Notes: generated by a model from the sequence alone, not told the origin. DNA of 64,000 nt from an uncultured Dysosmobacter sp. (GCF_947631635.1 NZ_CANRMB010000015.1:1-64000); one strand, 5' to 3'. Counted from the first letter of the stretch, positions 52,876 to 61,952 are shown. A program made the numbers and translations.

Positions 52876-53634
52876 ATGATCCGCGCTGTCCTGTTCGATG
52901 TCGGCGGTACGCTCCATGCGGTCCATCCGGATGAGGCTCTGGCCGGCAAGTTCTCCCAGCGCCTGCTGAACCGTCTGGCGGAGAGCGGCATCGTGCTTCC
53001 CATCGACGCCGCTTCCCTGACGCCGCTGCTCCACGCGAACGCGGAGGCCTATAAGCACTGGTCCGAGGAGCACCGGACGGAACTGCCCAATATCCGGATC
53101 TGGAATGAATTTTATCTCAAGGACTTCCATGTCGGCGAGGCCCGCCTTGCCCCGCTGGCGGAGGAGCTCTCGGTCCTCTATGACGCCGTGCGGGTGCGCA
53201 ACGTGCCCCGTCCGCACATGCGGGAGACCATTCAGACTCTTCATGAGATGGGCATGGTCCAGGGCGTCATCAGCAACATCATCTCCACCACCTTTGTTCC
53301 CCGCCTGCTGGAGAACTACGACATCGCACAATACATGTCCTGCGTCGTGCTCTCCTCTGTCACCGGCATCCGCAAGCCTGACGCCCGCATCTTTGAACTG
53401 GCCGCCGCCCAATGCGGCGTTCCCTGCGGGGAGATGGCCTATGTGGGCGACACCCTGTCCCGGGACGTTCTGGGCTGCCGGAATGCCGGGATCGCCCTCA
53501 GCATCCAGATCCGCAACCCATCCATCGCCCACCGAGACGCCGCCTTTATCGGCACCGGCCTGGCGCCGGATGCGGCCATCGACGATTTGAGCGAGATCCC
53601 CGCGGTCATCCGCAGTTACAATACACCGGCATAG
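52876..53634 (+). CDS. HAD-family hydrolase 1 of 4
   Basis: A 252-residue HAD-superfamily protein. Motif I is VLFDVGGTLH, motif II VISN, motif III Lys in GIRKPDAR and motif IV YVGDTLSRD. The position two after the nucleophilic Asp is Gly instead of the acid/base Asp of classical phosphatases. The gene is first in the LacI-controlled operon. AAGGGAGGG precedes the start. Substrate unknown. Confidence 0.88.
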   Translation: MIRAVLFDVGGTLHAVHPDEALAGKFSQRLLNRLAESGIVLPIDAASLTPLLHANAEAYKHWSEEHRTELPNIRIWNEFYLKDFHVGEARLAPLAEELSVLYDAVRVRNVPRPHMRETIQTLHEMGMVQGVISNIISTTFVPRLLENYDIAQYMSCVVLSSVTGIRKPDARIFELAAAQCGVPCGEMAYVGDTLSRDVLGCRNAGIALSIQIRNPSIAHRDAAFIGTGLAPDAAIDDLSEIPAVIRSYNTPA

Positions 53635-53680
53635 CTTTTGTTATCATCTGACATTTTTATTATATAAGGAGGACACCATT

Positions 53681-54418
53681 ATGACCCCCGATATCAAGAC
53701 GATCTTCTTTGACGTTGGCAACACCCTGCGCGTGGTGGTAAAGGACCAGGCGTTCATCGACAAAGCCGAGGCCGACCTGATGGAGCTGATCCAGACCAAG
53801 GAGAACCACGACGAGCTGTTCGCCAAGCTGGAGGAGCGCTGGAAGGCTTACCGCAAGATGTCCAAGACCACCCTGCTGGACGCCTCCGAAGGCGAGCTGT
53901 GGACCCAGTACATGCTGCCCGACTATGAGCCCAACCTGATCTTTGCCAACGCCGCCCGCCTGACCCGCCTGTGGCGCGACCATGACGGCCGCCGCGTGGC
54001 CCGTCCCGACGCTGTGACCACCCTGAAGGAGCTGTGCGCCCGGGGCTATACCCTGGGCATCATCGCCAACACCGTCACCGAGACCGAGATCCCCGACTGG
54101 ATGGCCGCCGACGGCGTGGCCCAGTGCTTCAAGACCACCATTCTCTCCTCCAAGGTCCGCCTGCGCAAGCCCGATCCCGACATCTATCATCTGGCCTGCC
54201 GCTGCATCGGCACCCCCGAGGCCAACTGCGCCTACGTAGGCGACAACCCGGTCCGCGACGTGGAGGGCACCCAGGCCGCGGGCTTCGGCATGATGATCCG
54301 CATCGACGAGCCGGACACGCTGAACATGGAGCATGCCACCGGCAAGGAGTTCACCCCTGACCACGTCATCACCGCCCTGTCCGAGCTGCTGGACATCTTC
54401 CCCGCCCGGAACGCCTGA
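53681..54418 (+). CDS. HAD-family hydrolase 2 of 4
   Basis: A 245-residue paralogue with motif I IFFDVGNTLRVV, motif III RLRKPDPDIYHL and motif IV YVGDNPVRD. Motif II reads GIIAN, with Ala where the phosphate-binding Ser or Thr is expected, so activity may be reduced or altered. It shares the segment ELCARGYTLGII with HAD 4. AAGGAGG precedes the start. Confidence 0.87.
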   Translation: MTPDIKTIFFDVGNTLRVVVKDQAFIDKAEADLMELIQTKENHDELFAKLEERWKAYRKMSKTTLLDASEGELWTQYMLPDYEPNLIFANAARLTRLWRDHDGRRVARPDAVTTLKELCARGYTLGIIANTVTETEIPDWMAADGVAQCFKTTILSSKVRLRKPDPDIYHLACRCIGTPEANCAYVGDNPVRDVEGTQAAGFGMMIRIDEPDTLNMEHATGKEFTPDHVITALSELLDIFPARNA

Positions 54419-54453
54419 GCCCAAGGTGGTCATTGAGGAAAGGAGAATGTCCC

Positions 54454-55182
54454 ATGGATAAAAACAAGCAGTACAAAGCCGTATTTTTTGATCTGGGCGG
54501 CACGCTGCGCATCGCCCTGATGGATGAGCCCTACATGAAGCACGCCCGCCGGAAAATGGCGGAGATCGCAGGCACCGACCTGCCCTATGAGGCGTTTTAC
54601 CAGCTGGTGGAGGAGCGCTATGAGCCATACCGCAAGTGGGCGCTGGGCGAGAACAAGGAGTCCGGCGACGAGGAGCTGTGGTGCAAGTGGCTGCTGCCCG
54701 ACTATGACCAGGCCCGCATCAAGCAGGTCTGCCATGAGCTGAGCTTCCAGTACCGGCAGACCAAGGGCCGCCGCGTCGTCGTGGACGGCGGCGTGGAGGT
54801 CATCAAGGGCCTCCGCCAGCGCGGCTACAAGCTGGGCATCATCTCCAACCTGATCGGCGAGAACGAGGTCCCCGACTGGCTGGAGGAGGACGGCCTGGAC
54901 CAGTACTTCGACTCCGTCATCCTCTCCTCCGTCTGCCATCTGCGCAAGCCCTGCGCCGAGATCTACCAGCTCGCCTGCGCCGACCTGGGCGTGGCCCCCG
55001 AGGACTGCGTGTCCGTGGCCGACAATGTGAAGCGGGACCTGGCCGGTGCCATTGAGGCCGGGATCGGCGCCAACATCCTCTTTGAATCCCCTGAAAAGAA
55101 GCATCCGGTGGTGTTCACCGAGGAAAACCGCCCTGACGCGGTCATTCAGGACTTCCGTCAGATCCTGGACCTGCTTCCATAA
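54454..55182 (+). CDS. HAD-family hydrolase 3 of 4
   Basis: A 242-residue paralogue: motif I VFFDLGGTLRIA, motif II IISN, motif III HLRKPCAEIYQL and motif IV SVADNVKRD (Ala for the usual Gly). It shares YRQTKGRR with HAD 4, so these two are the closest pair. The ATG at 54454 follows GAAAGGAG. Confidence 0.87.
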   Translation: MDKNKQYKAVFFDLGGTLRIALMDEPYMKHARRKMAEIAGTDLPYEAFYQLVEERYEPYRKWALGENKESGDEELWCKWLLPDYDQARIKQVCHELSFQYRQTKGRRVVVDGGVEVIKGLRQRGYKLGIISNLIGENEVPDWLEEDGLDQYFDSVILSSVCHLRKPCAEIYQLACADLGVAPEDCVSVADNVKRDLAGAIEAGIGANILFESPEKKHPVVFTEENRPDAVIQDFRQILDLLP

Positions 55183-55245
55183 ATCAAATTTGCAGGACGT
55201 CCGGGGGATCCCCTGGGCGCGTCCTGCGTTCTGGAGGTCATGCAT

Positions 55246-56022
55246 ATGAATACCGATATCCAATACATTTTCCTGGACCTGGGCGGCACCTTCCGCGTCA
55301 TCGACGAGGACCCCGCCTATCTGGCCGCCGCCAAGACGAAGATCGCCGAGCTGTGCGGTGTGAAGAGCGGCGATCCCTGCAAGTGGTTCGACGAGGTCAT
55401 CGACAAGCGCTATGACAAATACCGGGAGTGGGCGCTGAAGTTCATGTGTGAGGCGCCGGAGGAGGTCCTGTGGACCCGCTGGCTGGCCTTTGACTGTGAC
55501 CGGGAGCTGATCTTGAAGAACGCCGCCGAGCTGACCTATCAGTACCGCCAGACCAAGGGCCGCCGCACCGTGGTGACCGGCGGTGCCGAAACGGTCAAGG
55601 AGCTGTGCGCCCGGGGCTACACCCTGGGTATCATCAGCGACCTTGTCGGCAGACGGGAGGTGGACGAGTGGCTGGACAACGACGGCCTGCGCCCCTATTT
55701 CCAGACGGTCCAGCAGTCCTCCATCACCTATGTCCGCAAGCCCGGCCCCGCCATCTATTACTACGCGCTGGATGAGGTGGGCGCCCAGGCGGAGAACTGC
55801 TGCTATGTGGGCGACAATCTGAACCGCGACATCGTGGGCGCCAAGGCCTGTGCCTTCGGCATGACCGTGGCGGTGCAGTACAACAAAAACAAGCCCCTGA
55901 AGCTCACGGAGGAGAACATGCCGGACGCCAAGATCTACGAGTTCCCCCAGCTGCTGGATATCTTCCCGGCCCGGGGACAGGTGGCCGTCGACAAGCTGAT
56001 CGCCCCCGCTGACGGGCAGTAA
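55246..56022 (+). CDS. HAD-family hydrolase 4 of 4
   Basis: A 258-residue paralogue: motif I IFLDLGGTFRVI, motif II IISD, motif III YVRKPGPAIYYY and motif IV YVGDNLNRD. I prefer the ATG at 55246, eight bases after GGAGG, to the ATG at 55240. It directly precedes the permuted mutase gene. Confidence 0.87.
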   Translation: MNTDIQYIFLDLGGTFRVIDEDPAYLAAAKTKIAELCGVKSGDPCKWFDEVIDKRYDKYREWALKFMCEAPEEVLWTRWLAFDCDRELILKNAAELTYQYRQTKGRRTVVTGGAETVKELCARGYTLGIISDLVGRREVDEWLDNDGLRPYFQTVQQSSITYVRKPGPAIYYYALDEVGAQAENCCYVGDNLNRDIVGAKACAFGMTVAVQYNKNKPLKLTEENMPDAKIYEFPQLLDIFPARGQVAVDKLIAPADGQ

Positions 56023-56087
56023 CATTCCCATTCCTGACGGCATCTATTTCATTCCTAATTTCTCATTCTTACAGGGAGGTATTTTCT

Positions 56088-57656
56088 ATGTCTGATAGTA
56101 AGCGCGGCGGTGCCCAGCTGGCGGAAGCCGTGAAAAAAGCATATGAACAGGGCCTGGACGATTACCATCTGGAGCCGATGCTCCTGGTGGAGGACGGAAA
56201 GCCCGTAGGCAAGATCGCCGATGGCGACGCCGCCGTTTTCTGCTGCCGCCGGGGCGAGCGCGAGATCGAGCTGACCGAGATGTTCACCGAAGAGGGCTTT
56301 GACAAGGTGGAGCGCCGGAAGGTCAATGACCTGGACTTTGTCATCATGACCATGTACCACGACAAGTTCAAGGACCTGCCCATCGCCTTCGCTCCCTCCC
56401 ATGTGGTGAAGCCCCTGGCCCAGGTGCTGAGCGAGGCCGGCAAGACCCAGTTCCACTGCGCCGAATCCGAGAAGTTCGCCCATGTGACCTTCTTCTTCAA
56501 CGGCGGCGAGAACAATCCCTTTCCCGGCGAGGACGACCTGTGCGTCCCCTCCCCCAAGGGCATCGACTTCGACCAGAAGCCCGAGCTGTCCCTGCCCACT
56601 GTGGCGGAGAAGGTGATGGACGCCTTGGGCAAGTATGATTTTGTGGTCACCAACTTCGCCAACGGCGACGTCATCGGCCACACCCAGAATACCGCCGCCA
56701 AGATCGAAGCCTGCGGCCATGTGAGCCGCTATCTGGACGTGGTGGTCCACGACGCCCTGTCCAAGGGCTATGTGGTGGCCATCACCGCCGACCACGGCAA
56801 CATCGAAAAGCTGTACACCGCCGCCGGAAAGCCCGACGGTGCCCACACCACCAACCTGGTGCCCTTCATCATGATCGATCCCGCCAGCAACAGCCCCATC
56901 TCCCTGCGGGACGGCTCTCTGGGCGACGTGGCTCCCACGGTGCTGGATGTCATGGGCATTCCCCAGCCCGCCGAGATGGACGGCAAGTCCCTGGCTGAGG
57001 GCAGAAACTGGGGCAAGGACCGCAGGATGCTGCTGATCATCTGCGACGGCTGGGGCCTGGGCACCGGCGATGAGGGCGACGCCATCCACATCGCGGACAC
57101 CCCCTACTGGGATTCCCTGCTGGCGGAGCAGTCCTGGTCCAAGCTCCACGCCTCCGGCGAGTTCGTGGGTCTGGGGTCCGGCAAGGCCGGCAACTCCGAG
57201 GCGGGCCACTCCAACCTGGGCGCCGGCCGCTGCGTGATGCAGGACGACGTCCGTCTGGACGCCGCCGTGAAGGACGGCAGCTTCAAGAAGAACCCCATCT
57301 TCCTGGAGGCCATCGAGCACGCCAAGAAAAACGGCGGTGCCCTGCACCTGCTGGCCTACCTGACCTACAAATCCTCCCACGGCTGCATCGACTATCCCCT
57401 GAATATCTGCGAGATGGCGAAGGAAGCCGGTCTGGAACAGGTGTATTTCCACATCATCTTCGACGGCCGCTCCACTGAGCCAGGCTCCGCCCCCGCCATG
57501 CTGGCCGAGCTGGACGGGAAACTGGACGCCATCGGCCTGGGCCGCATTGTGGACGGTGTCGGCCGCGGCGTGGCGCTGGACCGCGACAAGAACTATGACA
57601 AGGTGAAGCGCGCCTACGACGCCATGGTGGACGGCGTGGGCATTCAGTATGAATAA
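56088..57656 (+). CDS. Circularly permuted iPGM-like phosphomutase (alkaline phosphatase superfamily)
   Basis: A 522-residue relative of cofactor-independent phosphoglycerate mutase with its two halves swapped. Residues 5-306 correspond to the second part of normal GpmI: AVKKAYEQGLDDY, FHCAESEKFAHVTFFFNGG, NFANGDVIGHT, ITADHGN, AHTTNLVPF and ending EMDGKSL. After a linker (NWGKDRR) the normal N-terminus follows: LLIICDGWGLG, GNSEAGHSNLGAGR with the catalytic Ser, then FDGRSTEP and ALDRDKNYDKVKRAYDAM. All metal ligands are present. Asp of the DGRD motif is Ser and the GGVHSH loop is altered, so the substrate may not be phosphoglycerate. Confidence 0.9.
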   Translation: MSDSKRGGAQLAEAVKKAYEQGLDDYHLEPMLLVEDGKPVGKIADGDAAVFCCRRGEREIELTEMFTEEGFDKVERRKVNDLDFVIMTMYHDKFKDLPIAFAPSHVVKPLAQVLSEAGKTQFHCAESEKFAHVTFFFNGGENNPFPGEDDLCVPSPKGIDFDQKPELSLPTVAEKVMDALGKYDFVVTNFANGDVIGHTQNTAAKIEACGHVSRYLDVVVHDALSKGYVVAITADHGNIEKLYTAAGKPDGAHTTNLVPFIMIDPASNSPISLRDGSLGDVAPTVLDVMGIPQPAEMDGKSLAEGRNWGKDRRMLLIICDGWGLGTGDEGDAIHIADTPYWDSLLAEQSWSKLHASGEFVGLGSGKAGNSEAGHSNLGAGRCVMQDDVRLDAAVKDGSFKKNPIFLEAIEHAKKNGGALHLLAYLTYKSSHGCIDYPLNICEMAKEAGLEQVYFHIIFDGRSTEPGSAPAMLAELDGKLDAIGLGRIVDGVGRGVALDRDKNYDKVKRAYDAMVDGVGIQYE

Positions 57657-57680
57657 TCGCGCCACAGTGAGGTTGCAGCT

Positions 57681-58697
57681 ATGATACAAGTCGGCATCAT
57701 CGGGGCCGGCCGGATCGGCCGGGTCCATATCCAGGGGATCCTGTCCGGGGTTCCCAACGCCCATATCCGCGGTATCGCTGCCCCGCATATCACTGACGAG
57801 ATCAAAACACTGGCCCGCAGCGCGGGCACGGAGATCCTCACCCAGGATTTCCGCGTCCTGCTGCGGGATTCCCGCATTGACGCGGTCTTGATCTGCTCCC
57901 CCACCAGCACCCATGCGGATATCTCCGTGGAGGCCCTTCAGGCGGGAAAACATGTATTTTGTGAAAAACCCGTGGATCTGGGGCTTGTTAAAATCCAAAC
58001 TGTCATTGACGCGGCGGCAGTATCTGGAGTAAAATATCAAGTGGGATTCAACCGCCGGTTCGACCACAACTATCAGGCCCTTCACCGGGCCGTCTCCTCC
58101 GGGCAGGTGGGACAGGTCCAGATGGTCAAGATCTGTTCCCGGGATTCCGAGCCGCCCACGCCCAAATTCATCCCCTCCTCCGGCGGGCTGTTTTTGGACA
58201 TGACGGTCCACGACCTGGATATGGTGCGGTTTCTCTCCGGCAGCGAGGTGGAGGAGGTCTATGCCGCGGGCAGCGTTCTGGTGGATGAGGCCATCGGCCG
58301 GGCCGGTGATGTGGACACCGCCGCCGTCATGCTGCGGCTGGAGAGCGGCGCCCTGGCCCTCATCGATAATTCCCGCCGCGCCGTCTATGGCTATGACCAG
58401 CGGGCCGAGGTCTTCGGCTCTCTCGGCTGTGTTTCCATCGACAACGATACCCCTTCCACCGCCGTGCTCTCCACGGCTGGCGGCGTTATATCCGAAAAAC
58501 CGCACTGGTTCTTTTTAGAGCGCTATCTACCCGCCTTTCAAGAGGAAGTGCGGCAATTTATTGACGCGGTGGCAAACGATTACCCTGTTCCCGTGGGCGC
58601 CGAAGACGCCCGAAAAGCCACACTTTTGGCAATGGCCTGCACCCGCTCCGCCAGGGAGCGGCGGCCCGTCCGCATGGACGAGTTTCAAACGATGTGA
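57681..58697 (+). CDS. iolG: Inositol 2-dehydrogenase-like oxidoreductase (Gfo/Idh/MocA)
   Basis: A 338-residue NAD-dependent dehydrogenase. The Rossmann motif GIIGAGRIGRVHIQGI is at residue 5, EKPVDL near 97 carries the catalytic Lys, and GFNRRFDHNYQAL, GGLFLDMTVHDLDMVRFL and DNSRRAVYGYDQRAEVFGS follow, closely resembling Thermotoga-type inositol 2-dehydrogenases. It would oxidise myo-inositol, or a related cyclitol, to an inosose. It lies 24 bases after the permuted mutase in the same operon. Confidence 0.85.
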   Translation: MIQVGIIGAGRIGRVHIQGILSGVPNAHIRGIAAPHITDEIKTLARSAGTEILTQDFRVLLRDSRIDAVLICSPTSTHADISVEALQAGKHVFCEKPVDLGLVKIQTVIDAAAVSGVKYQVGFNRRFDHNYQALHRAVSSGQVGQVQMVKICSRDSEPPTPKFIPSSGGLFLDMTVHDLDMVRFLSGSEVEEVYAAGSVLVDEAIGRAGDVDTAAVMLRLESGALALIDNSRRAVYGYDQRAEVFGSLGCVSIDNDTPSTAVLSTAGGVISEKPHWFFLERYLPAFQEEVRQFIDAVANDYPVPVGAEDARKATLLAMACTRSARERRPVRMDEFQTM

Positions 58698-58762
58698 TTT
58701 TGCGCTCCGCCCGCTTTACGGCGGCTCTGCGCTTAATTAAAAATGGAAAGGAAGACACACCC

Positions 58763-59596
58763 ATGAACGAGAAGAATTGTAAAGTTCTGGCGGCCGAGAT
58801 CCGGCTGGAGACCCTGAAGGTCATCCACTCCCGGGGTTTCGGTCATGTGGGCGGCTCCATGGACCTGGCCGATCTGATGGCTGTCCTGTACGGCGAAGTC
58901 ATGAAGTTCGACCCCAAGAATCCCCGCTGGGAGGACCGCGATTGGCTGGTCCTGTCCAAGGGTCACGCAGGCCCCGTGGCTTACGCCACCTATGGCCTGA
59001 TGGGCTTCTATCCCATGGAGGACGCTTATACACTGAACCAGCCGGGCACCAAGTTCCCCAGCCACACCGACCGCAAACTGACTCCCGGCGTTGACCTGAC
59101 CACCGGCTCTCTGGGCCAGGGCACCTCCACTGCCACCGGTGCCGCCCTGGGCAACAAGATCGACGGCCGTGACAGCCACGTGTTCTGCGTGGTGGGCGAC
59201 GGCGAGGCCGACGAGGGCCAGGTCTGGGAGGCATTCCACTTTGCCTACGCCCACAAGCTGGATAACCTGATCTTCTTCATCGATAAGAACGGCTACCAGC
59301 TGGACGGCCCCACGGACGACATCCTGGCCCACGGCGACATTGCCAAGAAGGCCGAGGCCTTTGGCCTGTACACCCAGGAGATCGACGGCCATGATGTGAC
59401 CGCCATCTACAACGCCATCCAGAACGCCTACGCCAAGAAGGACGTGCCCAGCTGCATCGTGCTGGACACCTGCAAGGGCAAGGGCGCGACCTTTGCCGAG
59501 CCGAAGCACGACCACTCCTCTCAGCCCAATGAAGAGCAGTGGGCCGAGGCCATCGCCGCGGCTGAAAAGGCTCTGGAAGAAGTCAAAAACGCTTAA
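58763..59596 (+). CDS. Transketolase, N-terminal subunit
   Basis: A 277-residue thiamine-diphosphate-binding half. It shows HSRGFGHVGGSMDLADLMAV near residue 21, SKGHAGPVAY near 66, and the TPP motif GDGEADEGQVWEAFHFAYAH near 152. It forms an enzyme with the next gene product, transferring two-carbon ketol units between sugar phosphates. Start at 58763 with AAAGGAAG. The operon context suggests a dedicated pathway role rather than the general pentose phosphate route. Confidence 0.93.
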   Translation: MNEKNCKVLAAEIRLETLKVIHSRGFGHVGGSMDLADLMAVLYGEVMKFDPKNPRWEDRDWLVLSKGHAGPVAYATYGLMGFYPMEDAYTLNQPGTKFPSHTDRKLTPGVDLTTGSLGQGTSTATGAALGNKIDGRDSHVFCVVGDGEADEGQVWEAFHFAYAHKLDNLIFFIDKNGYQLDGPTDDILAHGDIAKKAEAFGLYTQEIDGHDVTAIYNAIQNAYAKKDVPSCIVLDTCKGKGATFAEPKHDHSSQPNEEQWAEAIAAAEKALEEVKNA

Positions 59597-59612
59597 AGGA
59601 GGGTGAAGAGCC

Positions 59613-60587
59613 ATGAATGTGAAATTGATTGGTGAGCACAAGAAAGATTCCCGCGCCTGCCGCGACGGTCTCGCTCTGACCCTGAACGAGATGATGGCGG
59701 AGGACAAGTCCATCTGCTATGTGGACTGCGACCTGATGGGCTGCATCAATACGAAGATGCTGCGAAAGAACTATCCCGACCGGGCCTTTGAGGCCGGCAT
59801 CGCCGAGGGCAACGCCGCCGGCGTGGCCGCCGGTCTCGCCGCCACCGGCAAGACCGTGTTCTTCCACTCCTTCGGCACCTTCTCCTCCCGCCGCTGCTAT
59901 GACCAGATCTACATGTCCGCCGCTTATGCCGGCCTGACTGTCCATGTCCTGGCCTCCGACGCCGGCGTCACCGCCGCGTTCAACGGCGGCACCCACATGC
60001 CCCTGGAGGACGCCGGCATGTACCTGAGCATTCCCGAGACCACCGTGCTGGACCCCGCCGACTATGACCAGCTGGCCAGCATCACCCGCCAGCTCCCCTC
60101 CATCAAGAAGGGCGTGACCTTCACCCGGTTCGTCCGCAAGGGCATCATCCAGGTCTACGGCGAGGGCAGCGAATTTGAGATCGGCAAGGGCGTGGTCCTC
60201 CACGAGAGCGACAAGGACGTGGCCACCATCATCACCTCCGGCATCATGGTGGACGAGTCCCTGAAGGCCTATGAGGCCCTCCAGGCCGAGGGCATTTCCG
60301 TCCGGGTCATCGACATGTTCACCTGGAAGCCTCTGGACGAGGAGCTGGTCGTCAAGGCCGCCAAGGAGACCGGCGCCATCGTCACCGCCGAGAACCACAA
60401 CGTCACCTGCGGCCTGGGCAGCGTGGTTGCCAACTGCTTGGCCAGGAACTGCCCCACCGTCCAGGAGTTCGTGGGCGTGCAGGATCAGTTCGGCCAGGTG
60501 GGTCCCCAGGACTACCTGATGGATGTGTACGGCCTGCGTGCCGCCAACATCGTCGCCGCCGTGAAGAAGGCCGTTTCCCGGAAATAA
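59613..60587 (+). CDS. Transketolase, C-terminal subunit
   Basis: A 324-residue partner with the pyrimidine-binding domain (DLMGCINTKML, AFEAGIAEGNAAGVAAGLAA with the catalytic Glu near residue 64, FHSFGTFSSRRCYDQI) and the C-terminal transketolase domain (VRVIDMFTWKPLDEELVVKA). It begins 16 bases after the N-terminal subunit with an AAAGGAGGG site. Split transketolases of this size are common in specialised sugar pathways. Confidence 0.93.
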   Translation: MNVKLIGEHKKDSRACRDGLALTLNEMMAEDKSICYVDCDLMGCINTKMLRKNYPDRAFEAGIAEGNAAGVAAGLAATGKTVFFHSFGTFSSRRCYDQIYMSAAYAGLTVHVLASDAGVTAAFNGGTHMPLEDAGMYLSIPETTVLDPADYDQLASITRQLPSIKKGVTFTRFVRKGIIQVYGEGSEFEIGKGVVLHESDKDVATIITSGIMVDESLKAYEALQAEGISVRVIDMFTWKPLDEELVVKAAKETGAIVTAENHNVTCGLGSVVANCLARNCPTVQEFVGVQDQFGQVGPQDYLMDVYGLRAANIVAAVKKAVSRK

Positions 60588-60676
60588 TGCTCCGGCCCAG
60601 CCCGTTCCCCCCGACGGCCGCGGGCAGACGCGGAGGACCCGGGGACGGGCGGGCACAGAGACCCGCCCCTACGCGC
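60588..60676. repeat. REP-like GC-rich palindrome
   Basis: The gap between transketolase and alcohol dehydrogenase contains CGGGCGGGCACAGAGACCC and GCCCCTACG, a form of the GGGCGGG/CCCGCCC repeat often seen between genes in many bacteria, preceded by further GC-rich inverted segments. It could stabilise the upstream mRNA end. Confidence 0.5.
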
Positions 60677-60720
60677 CGCACAACAGATCATAAAAATTTT
60701 TTTAAGGAGACTGATTCATT

Positions 60721-61908
60721 ATGGTGAAACAAATGGATGCTTTTTCCGCCTCTCTGATGGCTGATAAGCGCGAGATCATCTTCGCCCCCACGGTGTACAA
60801 GTTCCAGACCTTCGCCCAGATGGCGGAGGAGTTCAAGCTGAACGAGCGGGACGTGGTCCTGACCAACGAGTTCATCTACAAGCCCTTCATGGAAGAACTG
60901 GGCCTGAAGTGCCAGTTCGTCTTCCAGGAGAAGTTCGGCGCCGGCGAGCCCTCCGAGGCCATGATCCAGACCATGTACGACGCCATTCCCTACGACAGCT
61001 ATGACCGTGTCATCGCCGTGGGCGGCGGCGCCATCATGGACCTGGGCAAGCTGCTGGGCTGCCAGCGGCCCGACACTGTGCACAACCTGTACTTCAAGCG
61101 CTTCCCCGTGGTGCATGAGAAGGACGTTATCGCCATCCCCACCACCTGCGGCACCGGCAGCGAGTGCACCAACATCTCCGTCGCCATCGTCAAGGACGAA
61201 AAGGACGGGGTCCTCACCGGCGGCGAGACCAAGCTGGGCCTGGTGTCCGACGACATCATCCCCAACAAGGTCTGCCTGATCCCCGACCTGCTGCGCACCC
61301 TGCCCTATAAGCCCTTCGCCTGCTCCGCCATCGACGCCCTGGTGCACGCCACCGAGTCCTTCCTGAGCCCCCACCGCAAGACTACTACCTCCGAGCTGTT
61401 CAGTGAGAAGGCCATGGACATGATCCTGAAGGGCTTCAAGCTGCTGGACGAGAAGGGCCAGGACGCCCGGTTCGAGTACATGGACCAGTTCGTCACCGCC
61501 TCCTTCTACGCCGGTATCGCCTTCCTGAAGGCCGGCTGCGGCCCTGTCCACGGCATGAGCTTCCCCCTGGGCGGCACCTATCACGTGCCCCACGGCGAGA
61601 GCAACTACATGCTGTTCGGCGCCATCATGGACTACTATGATGAGAAGAACCCCGACGGTGAGATCATGCGCTTCAAGGAGCTGGTGGCCGGTATCCTGGG
61701 CTGCGAGGCCAAGGACGCCATCCCCGAGATGAACGCCCTGCTGCAGCGCATCCTGCCCCTGCGCCCCCTGCGGGACTGCGGCTTCACCGAGGCCGATTTC
61801 AAGGCCTTCCCCCAGTCCGTGGAGGCCAACCAGCAGCGCCTGATGACCAACGCCTACTATCCCTTCGATCTGGAGTCCGAAGAGGCCATCTACCGCAAGT
61901 GCTTCTGA
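60721..61908 (+). CDS. Iron-containing alcohol dehydrogenase, 4-hydroxybutyrate dehydrogenase-like
   Basis: A 395-residue type III alcohol dehydrogenase. The cofactor motif is AVGGGAIMDLGKLL near residue 99; iron ligands lie in CSAIDALVHATESFLSPH, HGMSFPLGG and YHVPHGESNYM near residues 200-300. The overall sequence recalls 4-hydroxybutyrate dehydrogenases of Clostridia. It follows the transketolase pair behind TAAGGAG and ends the cluster before a terminator. It could reduce an aldehyde end product of the pathway; substrate is inference. Confidence 0.88.
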   Translation: MVKQMDAFSASLMADKREIIFAPTVYKFQTFAQMAEEFKLNERDVVLTNEFIYKPFMEELGLKCQFVFQEKFGAGEPSEAMIQTMYDAIPYDSYDRVIAVGGGAIMDLGKLLGCQRPDTVHNLYFKRFPVVHEKDVIAIPTTCGTGSECTNISVAIVKDEKDGVLTGGETKLGLVSDDIIPNKVCLIPDLLRTLPYKPFACSAIDALVHATESFLSPHRKTTTSELFSEKAMDMILKGFKLLDEKGQDARFEYMDQFVTASFYAGIAFLKAGCGPVHGMSFPLGGTYHVPHGESNYMLFGAIMDYYDEKNPDGEIMRFKELVAGILGCEAKDAIPEMNALLQRILPLRPLRDCGFTEADFKAFPQSVEANQQRLMTNAYYPFDLESEEAIYRKCF

Positions 61909-61918
61909 TCCCTGCATG

Positions 61919-61952
61919 AAAAACGCGCCGACAGCCGTCGGCGCGCTTTTTT
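61919..61952 (+). terminator. Terminator of the cluster
   Basis: CGCGCCGAC/GTCGGCGCG stem followed by CTTTTTTC. Confidence 0.8.

Noticed and set aside
56055-58505. An 816-codon antisense frame over the permuted mutase and iolG-like genes
   Set aside because: Same cause; Gly/Val/His/Gln-rich shadow of well-supported plus-strand genes.
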